This document shows, piece by piece, positions 54,340 through 63,921 of a DNA stretch of 64,000 nt. Where the stretch lies: positions 485,830 to 549,829 of the forward strand of contig NEUU01000001.1 in NCBI GenBank assembly GCA_002304345.1, read 5' to 3'. Under the pieces are notes generated by a model, which made no database searches, was not told where the DNA came from, and saw only the letters and a list, made by a program, of their open reading frames with translations. A program made the position numbers and the translations under genes. The DNA is from Verrucomicrobia bacterium Tous-C9LFEB. GTDB lineage: Bacteria; Verrucomicrobiota; Verrucomicrobiia; Methylacidiphilales; UBA1321. Every line of letters starts with the position of its first letter. The first letter of the stretch is position 1.

Positions 54340-54834
54340 TCACAGTCCGTGCGATTGCCAGAAATCCTCTTCCTCGCTCGTCATATTCGGAATCCAGAAT
54401 CCGCGAGATTCCCCCTTCGCCGCGCGTCGCTCCCGCCAGGCGTTTGTGAAAGACTCCAACGCGTCCAATTCCACCGTGAACGCAAAGTCACCGGGATTCA
54501 CGAGAATGGCCGTCGCCCCCGCCCCGCGAAAGAGAAGACAGTAATCCACCACCTCCGGCACACGAATCGCCAGGTTCGGCATTTCCTCGACCTTTTCGCC
54601 GCGCAACTCGTCCGCGAAATCTTGCAGTTTGCCCGGAGCCGAAAAGACCACCACGCATTTTGCAGCGCCCAACTCGACCACCGCCGGATAAGGCTCCGTT
54701 TCGCTCCCCCGATTCATCAACCACCACTCCGATAGAGCGAGAAGTGAGCCAAGTAAAAAATCGAGCTGACGCTCCGGTGCCGCGGTCTTCGCCCGACGCA
54801 CTTGAAGATCGAAAGAATCGGGTATGGCAGCCAT
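54340..54834 (-). CDS. SseB-like domain protein, function unknown
   Basis: About 164 residues. The fold pattern (LGSLLALSEWWLMNRGS, CVVVFSAPGKLQDFADEL, AILVNPGDFAFTVELDALES) matches the SseB N-terminal type domain loosely, in which a NPGD-like segment precedes the last strand. No catalytic residues are visible. The ATG at 54834 has GGA 5 bases upstream and is preferred over a GTG at 54906, which lacks a ribosome site. It converges on the thioredoxin-like gene. The family call is weak. Confidence 0.68.
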   Translation of the reverse strand: MAAIPDSFDLQVRRAKTAAPERQLDFLLGSLLALSEWWLMNRGSETEPYPAVVELGAAKCVVVFSAPGKLQDFADELRGEKVEEMPNLAIRVPEVVDYCLLFRGAGATAILVNPGDFAFTVELDALESFTNAWRERRAAKGESRGFWIPNMTSEEEDFWQSHGL

Positions 54835-55075
54835 CTTTTTCCACTTTCTTAGATATAATCCTAAAATTTCGCTAAAAACACGCCGTTGAATGACAAGTTC
54901 CGTCACATGCTAAATAATTCAGACAAGCAAGCGACACTACTTTGTAACATAAGTGCTGATAATGACTTATTTTGAATTTATGAACAAAAATTCACTTAAT
55001 TTTTCCTCGTCAATAAACTTGTATCATTCTAACCTGCAAGTGGTAATTCTAATATTGCCTGCCTTGGCTGACGAT

Positions 55076-55092
55076 TTGGCTTGGGAATTGCT
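55076..55092 (+). promoter_or_regulatory. Sigma-54 (-24/-12) promoter of the DUF4912 gene
   Basis: TTGGCTTGGGAATTGCT matches 12 of 14 defined positions of the sigma-54 consensus, with GG (55078-55079) and GC (55090-55091) separated by 10 bases. Transcription would start near 55103, leaving a leader of about 28 bases with the ribosome site GAGAGGGG. The AT-rich sequence upstream (54900-55070) is suitable for an enhancer-binding protein. No other feature was found in 54835-55075. Confidence 0.65.
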
Positions 55093-55130
55093 TTTAGACG
55101 CGATGAAACCGTAGAAGAGAGGGGACTAGT

Positions 55131-56333
55131 ATGGCCAGTAAAATCAAAATTCCAGCGAAAAAAACCACCCTGAAACGCAAGCCGTTGACGAAGGCTGTCG
55201 ACGCCTCGCCGTCAGCTCTCCACGCGTCTCCCGCGAAAAACGATCCCCGTTTGAGCACCGAGCCCATGCCGCTCGACCTGCAGGATCGCAAATTCATTCT
55301 CACGCCACCCCCGGTGGAAACCAAGCATCACGAGCCGCCCGCTTACGAGTATCTCGGTGAGCTGCCCGACTCGTATGGCACCAAGAAACTGTACCTCGTC
55401 TCGCGCGATCCTCAATGGGTTTTCGCCTACTGGGACCTGAGCTGGCAGCAGTATCAGGAAGCCGCTCACGCCGCCCATGATGGCAAGGTGTTCCTGCAGG
55501 TTTATTGGGAAAACGGCCAGCGCGCGCAGCAGATCCAGATCAACGAATCCTCGCGCAACTGGTACCTCCACGTGGGTCAGCCCGATACCACTTTCTACGC
55601 CGAGCTCGGCTACTACCGTCACGACGGTGGTTTCGAAGTGATTTCACGCTCGGGCAAGACGACCACCCCGCGCGATAATCTCTCGTGGAAAACCGACGCC
55701 CGCTTCGTCACGATTCCGTTCCACTACAGCTTCGCGCAGCTCTTTGAGATGATCAAAGACCATATGCTGCCCGAAGAGGAACTCGCCGACGCGCTCTCCC
55801 GGTTGCAGGACGAAGGTTACCCCTTCCCCTTCGCCATTGGTCAGGGTGCGCCGCTCGACAAGGAACAGCACAACGAACTCGTCAACATCCTCGCGGGCGA
55901 CTTCACCCGTCGCCGCTGGGTCGGTTCGCTCGAAATTACCGAGACCTTGCGCCGCCGCTTGCAGGAAATGGTCAGCTCGGGTCAGTGGACCTCCTCGGGC
56001 GGAGTTTCCAGCCTCAGCAGCCCCTTCGGCGGTTCCCGCGAACGTGGCTTCCACATGCACGTCAACGCCGAGCTCATCATTTACGGCGGCACCGATCCCA
56101 ATGCCAAGGTCCGCATCGATGGGCAGGACATCACCCTGCGCCCCGACGGCACCTTCAGCTATCACTTCACCTTCCCGGATGGCAAATTCCATATCCCGAT
56201 TGAAGCGGTGGCTCCCGATGGTGAAGAGAAACGCTCCGCGATGCTCTCCTTCCTGCGTATGAGCGCCTACGATGGCGACGTGCGCAAGACAGGCCAGCCT
56301 CCGCTGCCGGAACCGCTCGGACGCATCGACTAG
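55131..56333 (+). CDS. DUF4912 domain-containing protein
   Basis: A 400-residue protein. A basic N-terminal tail of about 40 residues (KIKIPAKKTTLKRKPLTK) precedes the DUF4912 domain at about 75-190, seen in LYLVSRDPQWVFAYWDLSW and SRNWYLHVGQPDTTFYAELG. The C-terminal part (about 305-385) has a short beta domain with NAELIIYGGTDPNAKVRIDG that resembles an Ig-like fold. DUF4912 proteins are often next to GH57 branching enzymes and glycogen genes, as here (GH57 starts 243 bases later), so a link to glycogen is likely but unproven. A GAGAGGGG site and a sigma-54 promoter precede it. Confidence 0.9.
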   Translation: MASKIKIPAKKTTLKRKPLTKAVDASPSALHASPAKNDPRLSTEPMPLDLQDRKFILTPPPVETKHHEPPAYEYLGELPDSYGTKKLYLVSRDPQWVFAYWDLSWQQYQEAAHAAHDGKVFLQVYWENGQRAQQIQINESSRNWYLHVGQPDTTFYAELGYYRHDGGFEVISRSGKTTTPRDNLSWKTDARFVTIPFHYSFAQLFEMIKDHMLPEEELADALSRLQDEGYPFPFAIGQGAPLDKEQHNELVNILAGDFTRRRWVGSLEITETLRRRLQEMVSSGQWTSSGGVSSLSSPFGGSRERGFHMHVNAELIIYGGTDPNAKVRIDGQDITLRPDGTFSYHFTFPDGKFHIPIEAVAPDGEEKRSAMLSFLRMSAYDGDVRKTGQPPLPEPLGRID

Positions 56334-56575
56334 GCTCGTCCTTCGACACACACGGACGTGCGCAGCATTCATGGGCTTTCTGTCTGGCGATTTGCAAAGT
56401 CGCTCTGGGAAGCCCACTTTTGTCCGACCACCCTTTTCGCCAGCGCTTGGATCTCCAGCGCTGACCCGGCAGAAATTTCCCAGTCAAGAGCTTGCCACTC
56501 ATGCAACATAAGCCGTAGCATGCCTCTCGACTTCTTCCGGACGCCGCCGCCATTTTCACAAGGAACGCATTACTT

Positions 56576-58159
56576 ATGACACCCAAAGGTTATCTCGCTT
56601 TAGTCCTCCACGCTCACCTGCCCTTCGTCCGGCATCCCGAGTACGACGAATTCCTGGAAGAAGACTGGCTCTACGAAGCCATCACCGAGACCTACATCCC
56701 GCTCATCAACATGATGGACGGCATGCTCAACGACGGCGTTGATTTCCGTCTCACGATGTCCGTCACGCCGCCCCTCTGCTCGATGCTCATGGACCCGCTC
56801 CTGCAAGAGCGCTACATCCGCACCCTCGACAAGCAACTCGAACTGTGCCGCAAGGAAATCGACCGCACGCGCTTCGACCACGCCTATCATGAACTCGCTT
56901 GGTTTTATCACAACCGGCTGACCAATTGCCGCGAAGTCTTCAACGACAAGTACGGCCGCAATTTGATCAATGCGTTCCGCAAGTTCCAGGACGCCGGCAA
57001 ACTCGAAGTCATCACCTGCGGCGCCACCCACGGCTACCTCCCGTTGATGACCGAATATCCCGAAGCCATCCGCGCCCAGATCATGGTCGCCCGCGATCAC
57101 TACCGCGAATGTTTCGGCCGCAACCCACGCGGCATCTGGCTGCCCGAATGCGCCTACGTCCCCGGCATTGAAAAGTTCCTGCAAGAAGCGGAAATCCGCT
57201 GGTTCATCGTCGACAGCCACGGCGTGCTCTTTGCCGAACCCCGCCCCCGCTTCGGCATCTTCGCCCCCATCTTCACCCGCAGCGGCCCCGCCGCGTTCGG
57301 TCGTGATATGGAATCCAGCAAGCAAGTCTGGAGCGCGGAAGAAGGCTATCCCGGCGACGGCGATTACCGCGACTTCTATCGTGATGTCGGCTTCGACCTC
57401 GAGTACGACTACATCCGCCCGTACATCCAGCCCAACGGCCAGCGCAAATTCACCGGGCTCAAATATCACCGCATCACCGGCAAGACGATGGACAAGCAGC
57501 CGTATCGTCCCACCGTTGCCCGCGAGAAGACCGCCAGCCACGCCGCCAACTTCATGTTCAATCGCGAAAAGCAGATCGAACATCTCAACGGCACGCTCGG
57601 CATCCCGCCCATCGTCGTGTCTCCATACGACGCGGAACTCTACGGTCACTGGTGGTACGAAGGACCTGAATTCCTCAACTACCTGCTGCGGAAAGTGAAT
57701 TACGACCAGAACGTCTTCAAGACAATCACGCCCAGCGAATACCTCACGCAGTACCCGACCCAGCAACTCGCCACGCCGTCGGCCTCCTCGTGGGGCAACA
57801 AGGGCTATTGGGAAGTCTGGCTCGAACAATCCAATGCGTGGATCTATCCGCACCTGCACCTCGCGGCGCAGCGCATGACCGAAATCGCGCGCCAGTACCG
57901 CGACTGTTACGGCCTGACCGAACGCGCCATGAAGCAAGCGGCCCGCGAACTGTTGCTCGCCCAATCCAGCGACTGGGCCTTCATCATGAAGACCGGCACC
58001 ATGGTCCCCTACGCCGTCAAACGCACCAAGGACCACGTCCTGCGCTTCACCCGCCTCTACGAGCAGATCAAGGCCAACTCCATCGACGAAGCCTTCCTCG
58101 CCAACTGTGAGTGGAGAGATAATATCTTCCCCAATATCAATTGGCGGTATTATATCTGA
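56576..58159 (+). CDS. GH57 1,4-alpha-glucan branching enzyme
   Basis: A 527-residue family GH57 protein that transfers alpha-1,4 chains to alpha-1,6 branch points in glycogen. The N-terminus LVLHAHLPFVRH is the conserved GH57 motif 1. WLPECAY carries the nucleophile Glu191 and VVSPYDAELYGHWWYEG carries Asp352; these positions match the Glu183/Asp354 and Glu184/Asp353 pairs known for archaeal and Thermus branching enzymes. The helical C-terminal domain (about 365-525) is the usual DUF1957 region. An AAGGAACG ribosome site supports the ATG at 56576. With glgX elsewhere in the window it supports glycogen turnover, and DUF4912 lies just upstream. Confidence 0.95.
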   Translation: MTPKGYLALVLHAHLPFVRHPEYDEFLEEDWLYEAITETYIPLINMMDGMLNDGVDFRLTMSVTPPLCSMLMDPLLQERYIRTLDKQLELCRKEIDRTRFDHAYHELAWFYHNRLTNCREVFNDKYGRNLINAFRKFQDAGKLEVITCGATHGYLPLMTEYPEAIRAQIMVARDHYRECFGRNPRGIWLPECAYVPGIEKFLQEAEIRWFIVDSHGVLFAEPRPRFGIFAPIFTRSGPAAFGRDMESSKQVWSAEEGYPGDGDYRDFYRDVGFDLEYDYIRPYIQPNGQRKFTGLKYHRITGKTMDKQPYRPTVAREKTASHAANFMFNREKQIEHLNGTLGIPPIVVSPYDAELYGHWWYEGPEFLNYLLRKVNYDQNVFKTITPSEYLTQYPTQQLATPSASSWGNKGYWEVWLEQSNAWIYPHLHLAAQRMTEIARQYRDCYGLTERAMKQAARELLLAQSSDWAFIMKTGTMVPYAVKRTKDHVLRFTRLYEQIKANSIDEAFLANCEWRDNIFPNINWRYYI

Positions 58160-58218
58160 GATTGCAAAGGCCATCACTCGCGTATCGAGCATAACTGTAC
58201 GCACCCAGATGCAATTGC

Positions 58219-58716
58219 ATGGAAATCAAAGCTAGTGGAACGCTGTCATTTTCGGACTACAGCAACTTCCAGCGCATAACAACTCGCAAAATGGAACGGC
58301 ATTGCATTGCTTTGCTGTGCCTTTTTACTGTCATATCCATTCTGCCTCACTTACTACCCAACACCACTAAGGTTGAGATTAATTACATTCCGTATATTCT
58401 TTGGATATTTATCGCAGCTATTTACGTAGGCATACGCTACTACACTCCCAAAGTCGGCCGCCGAGTGTTTATTCAGCAAAAAGATCTACAGCTAGAACAG
58501 ACGATTCTGTTGAATGATTTCGGTTTCAGTAGTTCTACCAACATTGGAAAGGCCGCTTTCGATTGGTCTTATTTTGTGAAATGGAAGTGTGAAAATGATC
58601 TCCTCATTCTCTATCGTTCGGAAGTACTCGCCCACATCCTGCCCAAACGCTTCTTCAAAGACGGCGACTTCGACATCTTCGTCGCATTTCTGAAGACCAA
58701 GTTCCCGCAGAAATAG
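58219..58716 (+). CDS. YcxB-like membrane protein
   Basis: A 165-residue protein with two membrane segments (about 32-48 and 55-76) and a soluble C-terminal half that resembles the YcxB C-terminal domain (LNDFGFSSSTNIGKAAFDWS, then VLAHILPKRFFKDGDF). It is clearly poorer in GC than its neighbours over most of its length, which may mark a recent acquisition or lower constraint. No function is known for the family. It stands alone between the branching enzyme and the phosphatase. Confidence 0.75.
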   Translation: MEIKASGTLSFSDYSNFQRITTRKMERHCIALLCLFTVISILPHLLPNTTKVEINYIPYILWIFIAAIYVGIRYYTPKVGRRVFIQQKDLQLEQTILLNDFGFSSSTNIGKAAFDWSYFVKWKCENDLLILYRSEVLAHILPKRFFKDGDFDIFVAFLKTKFPQK

Positions 58717-58809
58717 TCAGTCCTAACGTAACAGCCTGCCCGTTTGGCCCTCCACCGTCACCCACTTGTCACCTGACAAATCGCCCCGGCGTGCGCTAGA
58801 ATCGCCGCC

Positions 58810-60354
58810 ATGTCCTCGCCGCTCTCCCGTCGTCAGGCGTTAAAACTCGGTGCCGCTGCGGCGGTTGGTGCCGCCTCGCTTCCCCTCGTCTCGTGCGCGC
58901 GCGCCAGCGCGAAACCGAAGCATATTATATTCATGGTGTCCGACGGCATGAGCCTCGGCGTGCCCACTCTTGCGGAAGCGTTCTCGCAACTTCTCGGCAA
59001 GGGCGAAACAAACTGGCACGCCCTCGCGCGTCGTCCGGAAACCGTCCACGGCTTTTTCGACATGGCGTCGCTCAACTCCATCGTCACCGACTCCGCCCCG
59101 GCCTCCTCGTCCTGGGGCACCGGTTCCCGCATCTTCAATCGCGTCATCAACGTCCTGCCCGACGGCACGGCGCTTCAGCCCATCGCACACGCAGTCAAAG
59201 CCTCCGGTCGCTCGATGGGACTGGTGACCACCGCGACGATCACGCATGCCACGCCCGCCGGATTTGCCGCGGTGTCGCAGAACCGGGATGATGAAGCGCT
59301 CATCGCCACGCAATATCTGAATCTCGTCGACGTCCTGCTCGGGGGCGGACTCGGCTTCTTCGACCCGGAAGTGCGCGAGGATACCCGCGATCTCCTCGGG
59401 GAATATAAGCAGGCGGGGTATGCCGTGCTCAAGAATCGCAGCGAACTCGCCGCGGCGTCCGGTCAAAAGAAAATCCTCGGTCTGTTCGATCCTCACTTTC
59501 TTCCATTCACGGTGGACTGGAACAACTCCACCACTTTGCAACAGCGCGTGCCAACTCTTGCGGAGATGTCCACGCTGGCGCTCCAATCGCTCCGGCAAAA
59601 TCCAAACGGCTTTCTCCTGCAAATCGAAGGTGCCCGCGTCGATCACGCGGCCCATGCCAACGACCCTGCTGCAATTCTCTGGGATCAACTCGCCTTTGAC
59701 GCGGCGCTCGGTGTCGCACTCGACTTTGTGCGCAGCAATCCCGATACGCTGCTCATCGTCACCTCTGACCACGGCAACTCCAACCCCGGCCTCAACGGCA
59801 TGGGGAAGGAGTACTCCCAATCGAACGCCTGCTTCGCGCGGCTCAAAGACTTCCGCGCCTCGACGCTGCTCATGCTCAGCGATCTGCAGCGGATCGTGCG
59901 CGTCACCAAGGCGGTGAAGCCGGAGGAGGTCCTCGCCCGCGTGAAGGAGGGCACCGGTCTCACCCTCGCCCCCGAGCAAGCCCAGGCGCTGGCCGATCTC
60001 CTCACCAATAAACCAGTCAGCGCAGGCAATCAGCAACACGCCAATTTCGTTGGGTTACTGGGTGAATTCACCGGCAACCAGACAGGCATCGGCTGGACCG
60101 GCACCACCCATACAGCGGACTATACGCCGATCCTCGCGCTGGGGCCTGGAGCGGACGGCTATCACGGGTTGCGACTCAACACCGACAGCTACCCTCATCT
60201 CACCGCCCTGATGGGGGTGCCGCATCGCAATCCGTCGATGACGCCGGAAGAGGCGGCAAAGTTCCGTAAGGAGCTTGCTTCAGTGGAGAACGAACACTGG
60301 CAGCATCACGAGGTTCCGGCACTGGCCCGCACTGGCCAACGCTGGGCCACCTGA
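58810..60354 (+). CDS. Tat-exported alkaline phosphatase
   Basis: A 514-residue metal-dependent phosphomonoesterase. The Tat signal SRRQALKLGAAAAVGAASLP ends near Cys29 (VSCARA), so it could also be lipidated. IFMVSDGMS supplies the first metal ligand Asp, TDSAPASSSWGTG the nucleophile serine, and VTSDHGNSN further ligands (Asp and His). The length fits PhoA-type enzymes. It would release phosphate from organic esters outside the cytoplasm. Its 3' end overlaps that of the convergent hybrid kinase by 49 bases. Regulation by phosphate is likely but no Pho box was found by eye. Confidence 0.93.
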   Translation: MSSPLSRRQALKLGAAAAVGAASLPLVSCARASAKPKHIIFMVSDGMSLGVPTLAEAFSQLLGKGETNWHALARRPETVHGFFDMASLNSIVTDSAPASSSWGTGSRIFNRVINVLPDGTALQPIAHAVKASGRSMGLVTTATITHATPAGFAAVSQNRDDEALIATQYLNLVDVLLGGGLGFFDPEVREDTRDLLGEYKQAGYAVLKNRSELAAASGQKKILGLFDPHFLPFTVDWNNSTTLQQRVPTLAEMSTLALQSLRQNPNGFLLQIEGARVDHAAHANDPAAILWDQLAFDAALGVALDFVRSNPDTLLIVTSDHGNSNPGLNGMGKEYSQSNACFARLKDFRASTLLMLSDLQRIVRVTKAVKPEEVLARVKEGTGLTLAPEQAQALADLLTNKPVSAGNQQHANFVGLLGEFTGNQTGIGWTGTTHTADYTPILALGPGADGYHGLRLNTDSYPHLTALMGVPHRNPSMTPEEAAKFRKELASVENEHWQHHEVPALARTGQRWAT

Positions 60355-62837
60355 ATAATCTTGGCGGCCAATTCGGAGGGAAGAAAAGGTTTGTGCACGA
60401 AACCGGCCAGGTTTTTGTCCTGAAACTGCCACTCGATTTCCATATTGCTATAACCGGACGTCATCACCACCTGCACTTCCGGATCCATCGCGCGGAGTTG
60501 CGCATAGGTCGCTTCGCCACCCATGCCGGGCATGGTCAAATCCAACAGGATCACCGAGATTTCCTTTTGATGCTTTTTGTAAAGCTCCACTCCCATTTCA
60601 CCATTCTCGGCCTGCAAGACCGTAAATCCCGCTCCTTCCAGCACGTCGGTCGCCAGTAGCCGGATGGTCTCTTCGTCATCCACCACCAGAACCGATCCCT
60701 CCCCCTCATACCTTTCCGGCAAAGCGTAAGGGCTATCGTTGGCGGCTTCCGAAAAAAGAGGCGGGGGTACATTCACCCTTCCGTTCGCTTCCACGCGTTG
60801 CACCGGGAAATAAACATGGAATGTCGTGCCAATGCCCGGCCGGGATTCCACAGTCACCGTACCGCCGTGTCCGCGAACGATTCCCTGCAAAACGGCCAGA
60901 CCGAGGCCGCGCCCCGTAAATTTCGTCGTGAAGAACGGATCAAAAATGCGCGCCACGGTGGCCTCGTCCATACCGCAACCATTATCTTCCACCGACAATT
61001 CCAGGTAGCGACCGGGGGAGAGCTTTTGGCCATTCAGCAATCCATTCGACAACTCCACTTCAGTAAAGGTATGCAGGCGCGTTCGGAGCGCAATCCACCC
61101 GGAACGATTTTGAATGGCCTCGGAGGCATTCGTCACCAGATTCAATAACACCTGCTCGACCTGTGTGGCGTCCACCTCGATCAGCGGCAAGTCGGATTGC
61201 AAGTCATACCGAATCTCCACCCGCTTCGGAATCGAAATGCGCAGCAGGTCGGCCATTTCCTCCACGAGATGATTGATGTTCACCTGACGCACCTCAAACC
61301 GGCCCCGGCCCGAATAAGCCAGCATCTGCGACGTCAAATCCGCCAATCGCCGCGCCGTGCGGCTCACATTCTCGAGGTGAGGTTTCAAATCCGAGTGGGG
61401 TCCGGCCTTGCGCATGGCGAGATCATTGTGACCAATAATGGTCGTCAGCAGATTATTGAAATCATGGGCGATGCCGCCCGCCAGGACGCCGAGGCTCTCC
61501 AACTTCTGAGTCTGTCGCTGCGCCTCCTCCTGGGCCAGCCGGTCGGTGATGTCGTCACCCAGGCTCGTCAACATCTGCACCTCCCCCGCCGGGCTGCGGG
61601 AGATGACGTGATTCCACAAGATCTGCCGGATCTTGCCTTCCCGCGTCATCAGATTCATCTGGCGGCTGATCTCCTGCACCTTCCCGGAGAGGACATCCCG
61701 GCGCAATTGCCGGAACGCGGCTTTCTCTTGAGGGGGGCACAACAATTCGATCGCATCCTTCCCGATCACCTCCTCGCGGGAGTAACCGCTGGTCTGCAAA
61801 AAGCGATCGTTGCAAAAGAGCACCTTCGCTTGCGAATCCATCACCAACCCCAAAAGATGGACTCGCTCCATCACCTCATGAAAGCGTTGCTCCGACGCCT
61901 TCACCACATCGTGGGCGCGACGAGTTTCCTCCAATGCCCTCTTGAGCGCGCGCTGACGCCAGGACAGGACCGAAACGCCGCAGATTACCATGACCGTCGT
62001 CGATCCCCCGCAAATCACAATCCATTCGGGCGATTCGGTGTGCAGCACTTGATGGAGCGTATCCTTCGGCCAGATCGAGAGCTGCCAGAAATCTTCCCCG
62101 AAAGGAAATTGCGCCGTCACTTTGCTTTCATGCCCCGAATCAGAATGTCTCCAGAACCAGTGGTCGTTCCGTGATTCTTTATTCTGCGGCGACGCATACA
62201 AGACATGCCCCGATGAATCGCCAATGCTGAAGTCCCAGTATTGCAGCACCTCATCGCCAAAAATCTTCTGAATTCCCGAGGGAAGCGGAATCGATCCGAT
62301 GACAATGCCAAAGGTTTTTCCGTTTTTGAACACCGGATAAAAGATGGAGACCCCCGCCTGATGACAGACCAGATCCACCTGCGAAATTACCCGAAGCCGC
62401 TTTTCTCCCATTACCTGCCGCAGGACTTCGGTAAAATCCCGGGATTTTAAGGCCTGGGTGGCGGCCGTCTTGTCTCCCTTCGGGTAAAGCTGCCGCACAT
62501 TCCCCGTACCATCCATAAAGAGGAAGCAACAAAACTCGGGATAATCCTTCTGTAATTGCTGGCAATAGGTGAGGAATTCCCCGTCGTCCACGTCTTCGGA
62601 CCCTTCGTAAAACGCAGCGGTCAACTTCATCGCCACGACACGATTCCGCGTGAAAGATTGCACCCGCCGGGCCAGCGTTTGCGCCATGATTTCCGTATCG
62701 AGCTGGATCAGGCGATGCTCGGCTGCGATACTGCGGTGGTACAAATAGAAGGTGAGTACTAAAACGGGCGCGGCGGTGACAATTAAGATCAACGCCAATT
62801 GAAAATCGCTCCACCCAAGTCGTGTAGACTTACCCAT
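60306..62837 (-). CDS. Membrane hybrid histidine kinase (CACHE-PAS-HisKA-HATPase-REC)
   Basis: An 843-residue kinase. A membrane helix (about 11-31) and a second one at about 270-290 (ICGGSTTVMVICGVSVL) bracket a CACHE-like periplasmic sensor of about 235 residues. PAS (about 320-430), HisKA with GGIAHDFNN, HATPase (NASEAIQNRSG, DNGCGMD, GRGLGLAVL) and a receiver with VILLDLTMPGMGG follow. This is the same core type as the kinases at 13486 and 26941. No partner is adjacent. Its end overlaps the alkaline phosphatase gene on the other strand by 49 bases, a tail-to-tail overlap. Confidence 0.93.
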   Translation of the reverse strand: MGKSTRLGWSDFQLALILIVTAAPVLVLTFYLYHRSIAAEHRLIQLDTEIMAQTLARRVQSFTRNRVVAMKLTAAFYEGSEDVDDGEFLTYCQQLQKDYPEFCCFLFMDGTGNVRQLYPKGDKTAATQALKSRDFTEVLRQVMGEKRLRVISQVDLVCHQAGVSIFYPVFKNGKTFGIVIGSIPLPSGIQKIFGDEVLQYWDFSIGDSSGHVLYASPQNKESRNDHWFWRHSDSGHESKVTAQFPFGEDFWQLSIWPKDTLHQVLHTESPEWIVICGGSTTVMVICGVSVLSWRQRALKRALEETRRAHDVVKASEQRFHEVMERVHLLGLVMDSQAKVLFCNDRFLQTSGYSREEVIGKDAIELLCPPQEKAAFRQLRRDVLSGKVQEISRQMNLMTREGKIRQILWNHVISRSPAGEVQMLTSLGDDITDRLAQEEAQRQTQKLESLGVLAGGIAHDFNNLLTTIIGHNDLAMRKAGPHSDLKPHLENVSRTARRLADLTSQMLAYSGRGRFEVRQVNINHLVEEMADLLRISIPKRVEIRYDLQSDLPLIEVDATQVEQVLLNLVTNASEAIQNRSGWIALRTRLHTFTEVELSNGLLNGQKLSPGRYLELSVEDNGCGMDEATVARIFDPFFTTKFTGRGLGLAVLQGIVRGHGGTVTVESRPGIGTTFHVYFPVQRVEANGRVNVPPPLFSEAANDSPYALPERYEGEGSVLVVDDEETIRLLATDVLEGAGFTVLQAENGEMGVELYKKHQKEISVILLDLTMPGMGGEATYAQLRAMDPEVQVVMTSGYSNMEIEWQFQDKNLAGFVHKPFLPSELAAKIIQVAQRWPVRASAGTS

Positions 62838-62990
62838 ATCCTAACTATGATTAATACCTTCTTTTACTTACTTTTTCAACCCCATTAACCAATCTTACAC
62901 TTATCGGCATTTAGGCTCATTCCTTAAGAAGGAAAATCAATTGCCACAGAAGGGATTGCACAGACCGTCTCCTTTGTTTAGAACTGCGGG

Positions 62991-63884
62991 ATGACTGTCG
63001 AGGAAGCCTACGCCCATTGCACCGCCCTGGCCCGGGCGCACTATGAGAACTTTCCCGTGGGCCGCCTCGTTCCGGGTCATCTCCAAAAGCATGTCCACGC
63101 CGTCTATGCCTTTGCCCGCTATGCGGACGACATGGCCGACGAGGGGTACGTCGACGACGGCATGCTGACCGGCTCGACGCTTCAACTCGCCCCCGGCGAA
63201 CGACTCACGCCCGACCAACGCCTCCTCGCGCTCGATGAATGGCAAAGTCATCTGACCAAGCCCATCACGAGCAGCACCCCCCCCACCTTCATCGCGGTCC
63301 AGGCTACCATCCATGACCTCGACCTGCCGATCGACCTCTTCACCGACCTGATCTCCGCTTTCAAACAGGATGTGGTCAAACGCCGCTACGCCAATTTCAC
63401 CGAAGTTCTCGACTATTGCCGTCGCAGCGCCAATCCGGTGGGCCGCCTCGTCCTCCTGCTGCACGGCCACCGCGACGCGCACCAGCATTGGATGTCGGAT
63501 CAAATCTGCACCGCCCTCCAACTCGCCAATTTCTGGCAGGACGTCTCCGTCGATCTGCGCAAGGACCGTATCTATCTGCCGCAAGAGGATCGCGAAGCCT
63601 TCGGCGTGACGGAGGAAGATCTGTTCGCCCACCGCGCCACACCCGGTTTCCGCCGGTTGATGCGCTTTCAGGTCGAGCGCACGCAGTCGATCTTCGATCA
63701 GGGTGAGCCCCTCTCGGCAACCCTGCCCGGCCTCCTCCAGTGGGAAATCCGCCTGACTTGGCTCAGCGGTGCCTCGGTGCTACGCAAGATTGAGGAGCAG
63801 AACTACGACACCCTCACCGCCCGGCCCAAGGTCGAGAAATCCGAATTTGCCACCCTGTTCGCCCAAGCGTGGCTGAGCGCTTAA
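62991..63884 (+). CDS. hpnC: Squalene/phytoene synthase family protein, HpnC type
   Basis: A 297-residue prenyl transferase of the hopanoid pathway type. ENFPVGRLVPGHLQKHVHAV and FARYADDMADEG match the HpnC first aspartate-rich motif (DDxxDE), and ANFWQDVSVDLRKDRIYLP supplies the second (DVSVD). HpnC acts with HpnD and HpnE to make squalene from farnesyl diphosphate. The partner genes would lie to the right but are beyond the window; other head-to-head prenyl transferases cannot be fully excluded. The ATG at 62991 has no strong ribosome site. It is followed by a long inverted repeat. Confidence 0.88.
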   Translation: MTVEEAYAHCTALARAHYENFPVGRLVPGHLQKHVHAVYAFARYADDMADEGYVDDGMLTGSTLQLAPGERLTPDQRLLALDEWQSHLTKPITSSTPPTFIAVQATIHDLDLPIDLFTDLISAFKQDVVKRRYANFTEVLDYCRRSANPVGRLVLLLHGHRDAHQHWMSDQICTALQLANFWQDVSVDLRKDRIYLPQEDREAFGVTEEDLFAHRATPGFRRLMRFQVERTQSIFDQGEPLSATLPGLLQWEIRLTWLSGASVLRKIEEQNYDTLTARPKVEKSEFATLFAQAWLSA

Positions 63885-63921
63885 CCTCTTTTATATACAA
63901 TGCACACACCCCGGCGCTGCG

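Noticed and set aside
56600..58204. A 534-codon frame antisense to the GH57 gene
   Set aside because: Low-complexity Val/Ala/Gly/Asp-rich translation, typical of the reverse strand of GC-rich genes; GH57 catalytic residues are on the plus strand.
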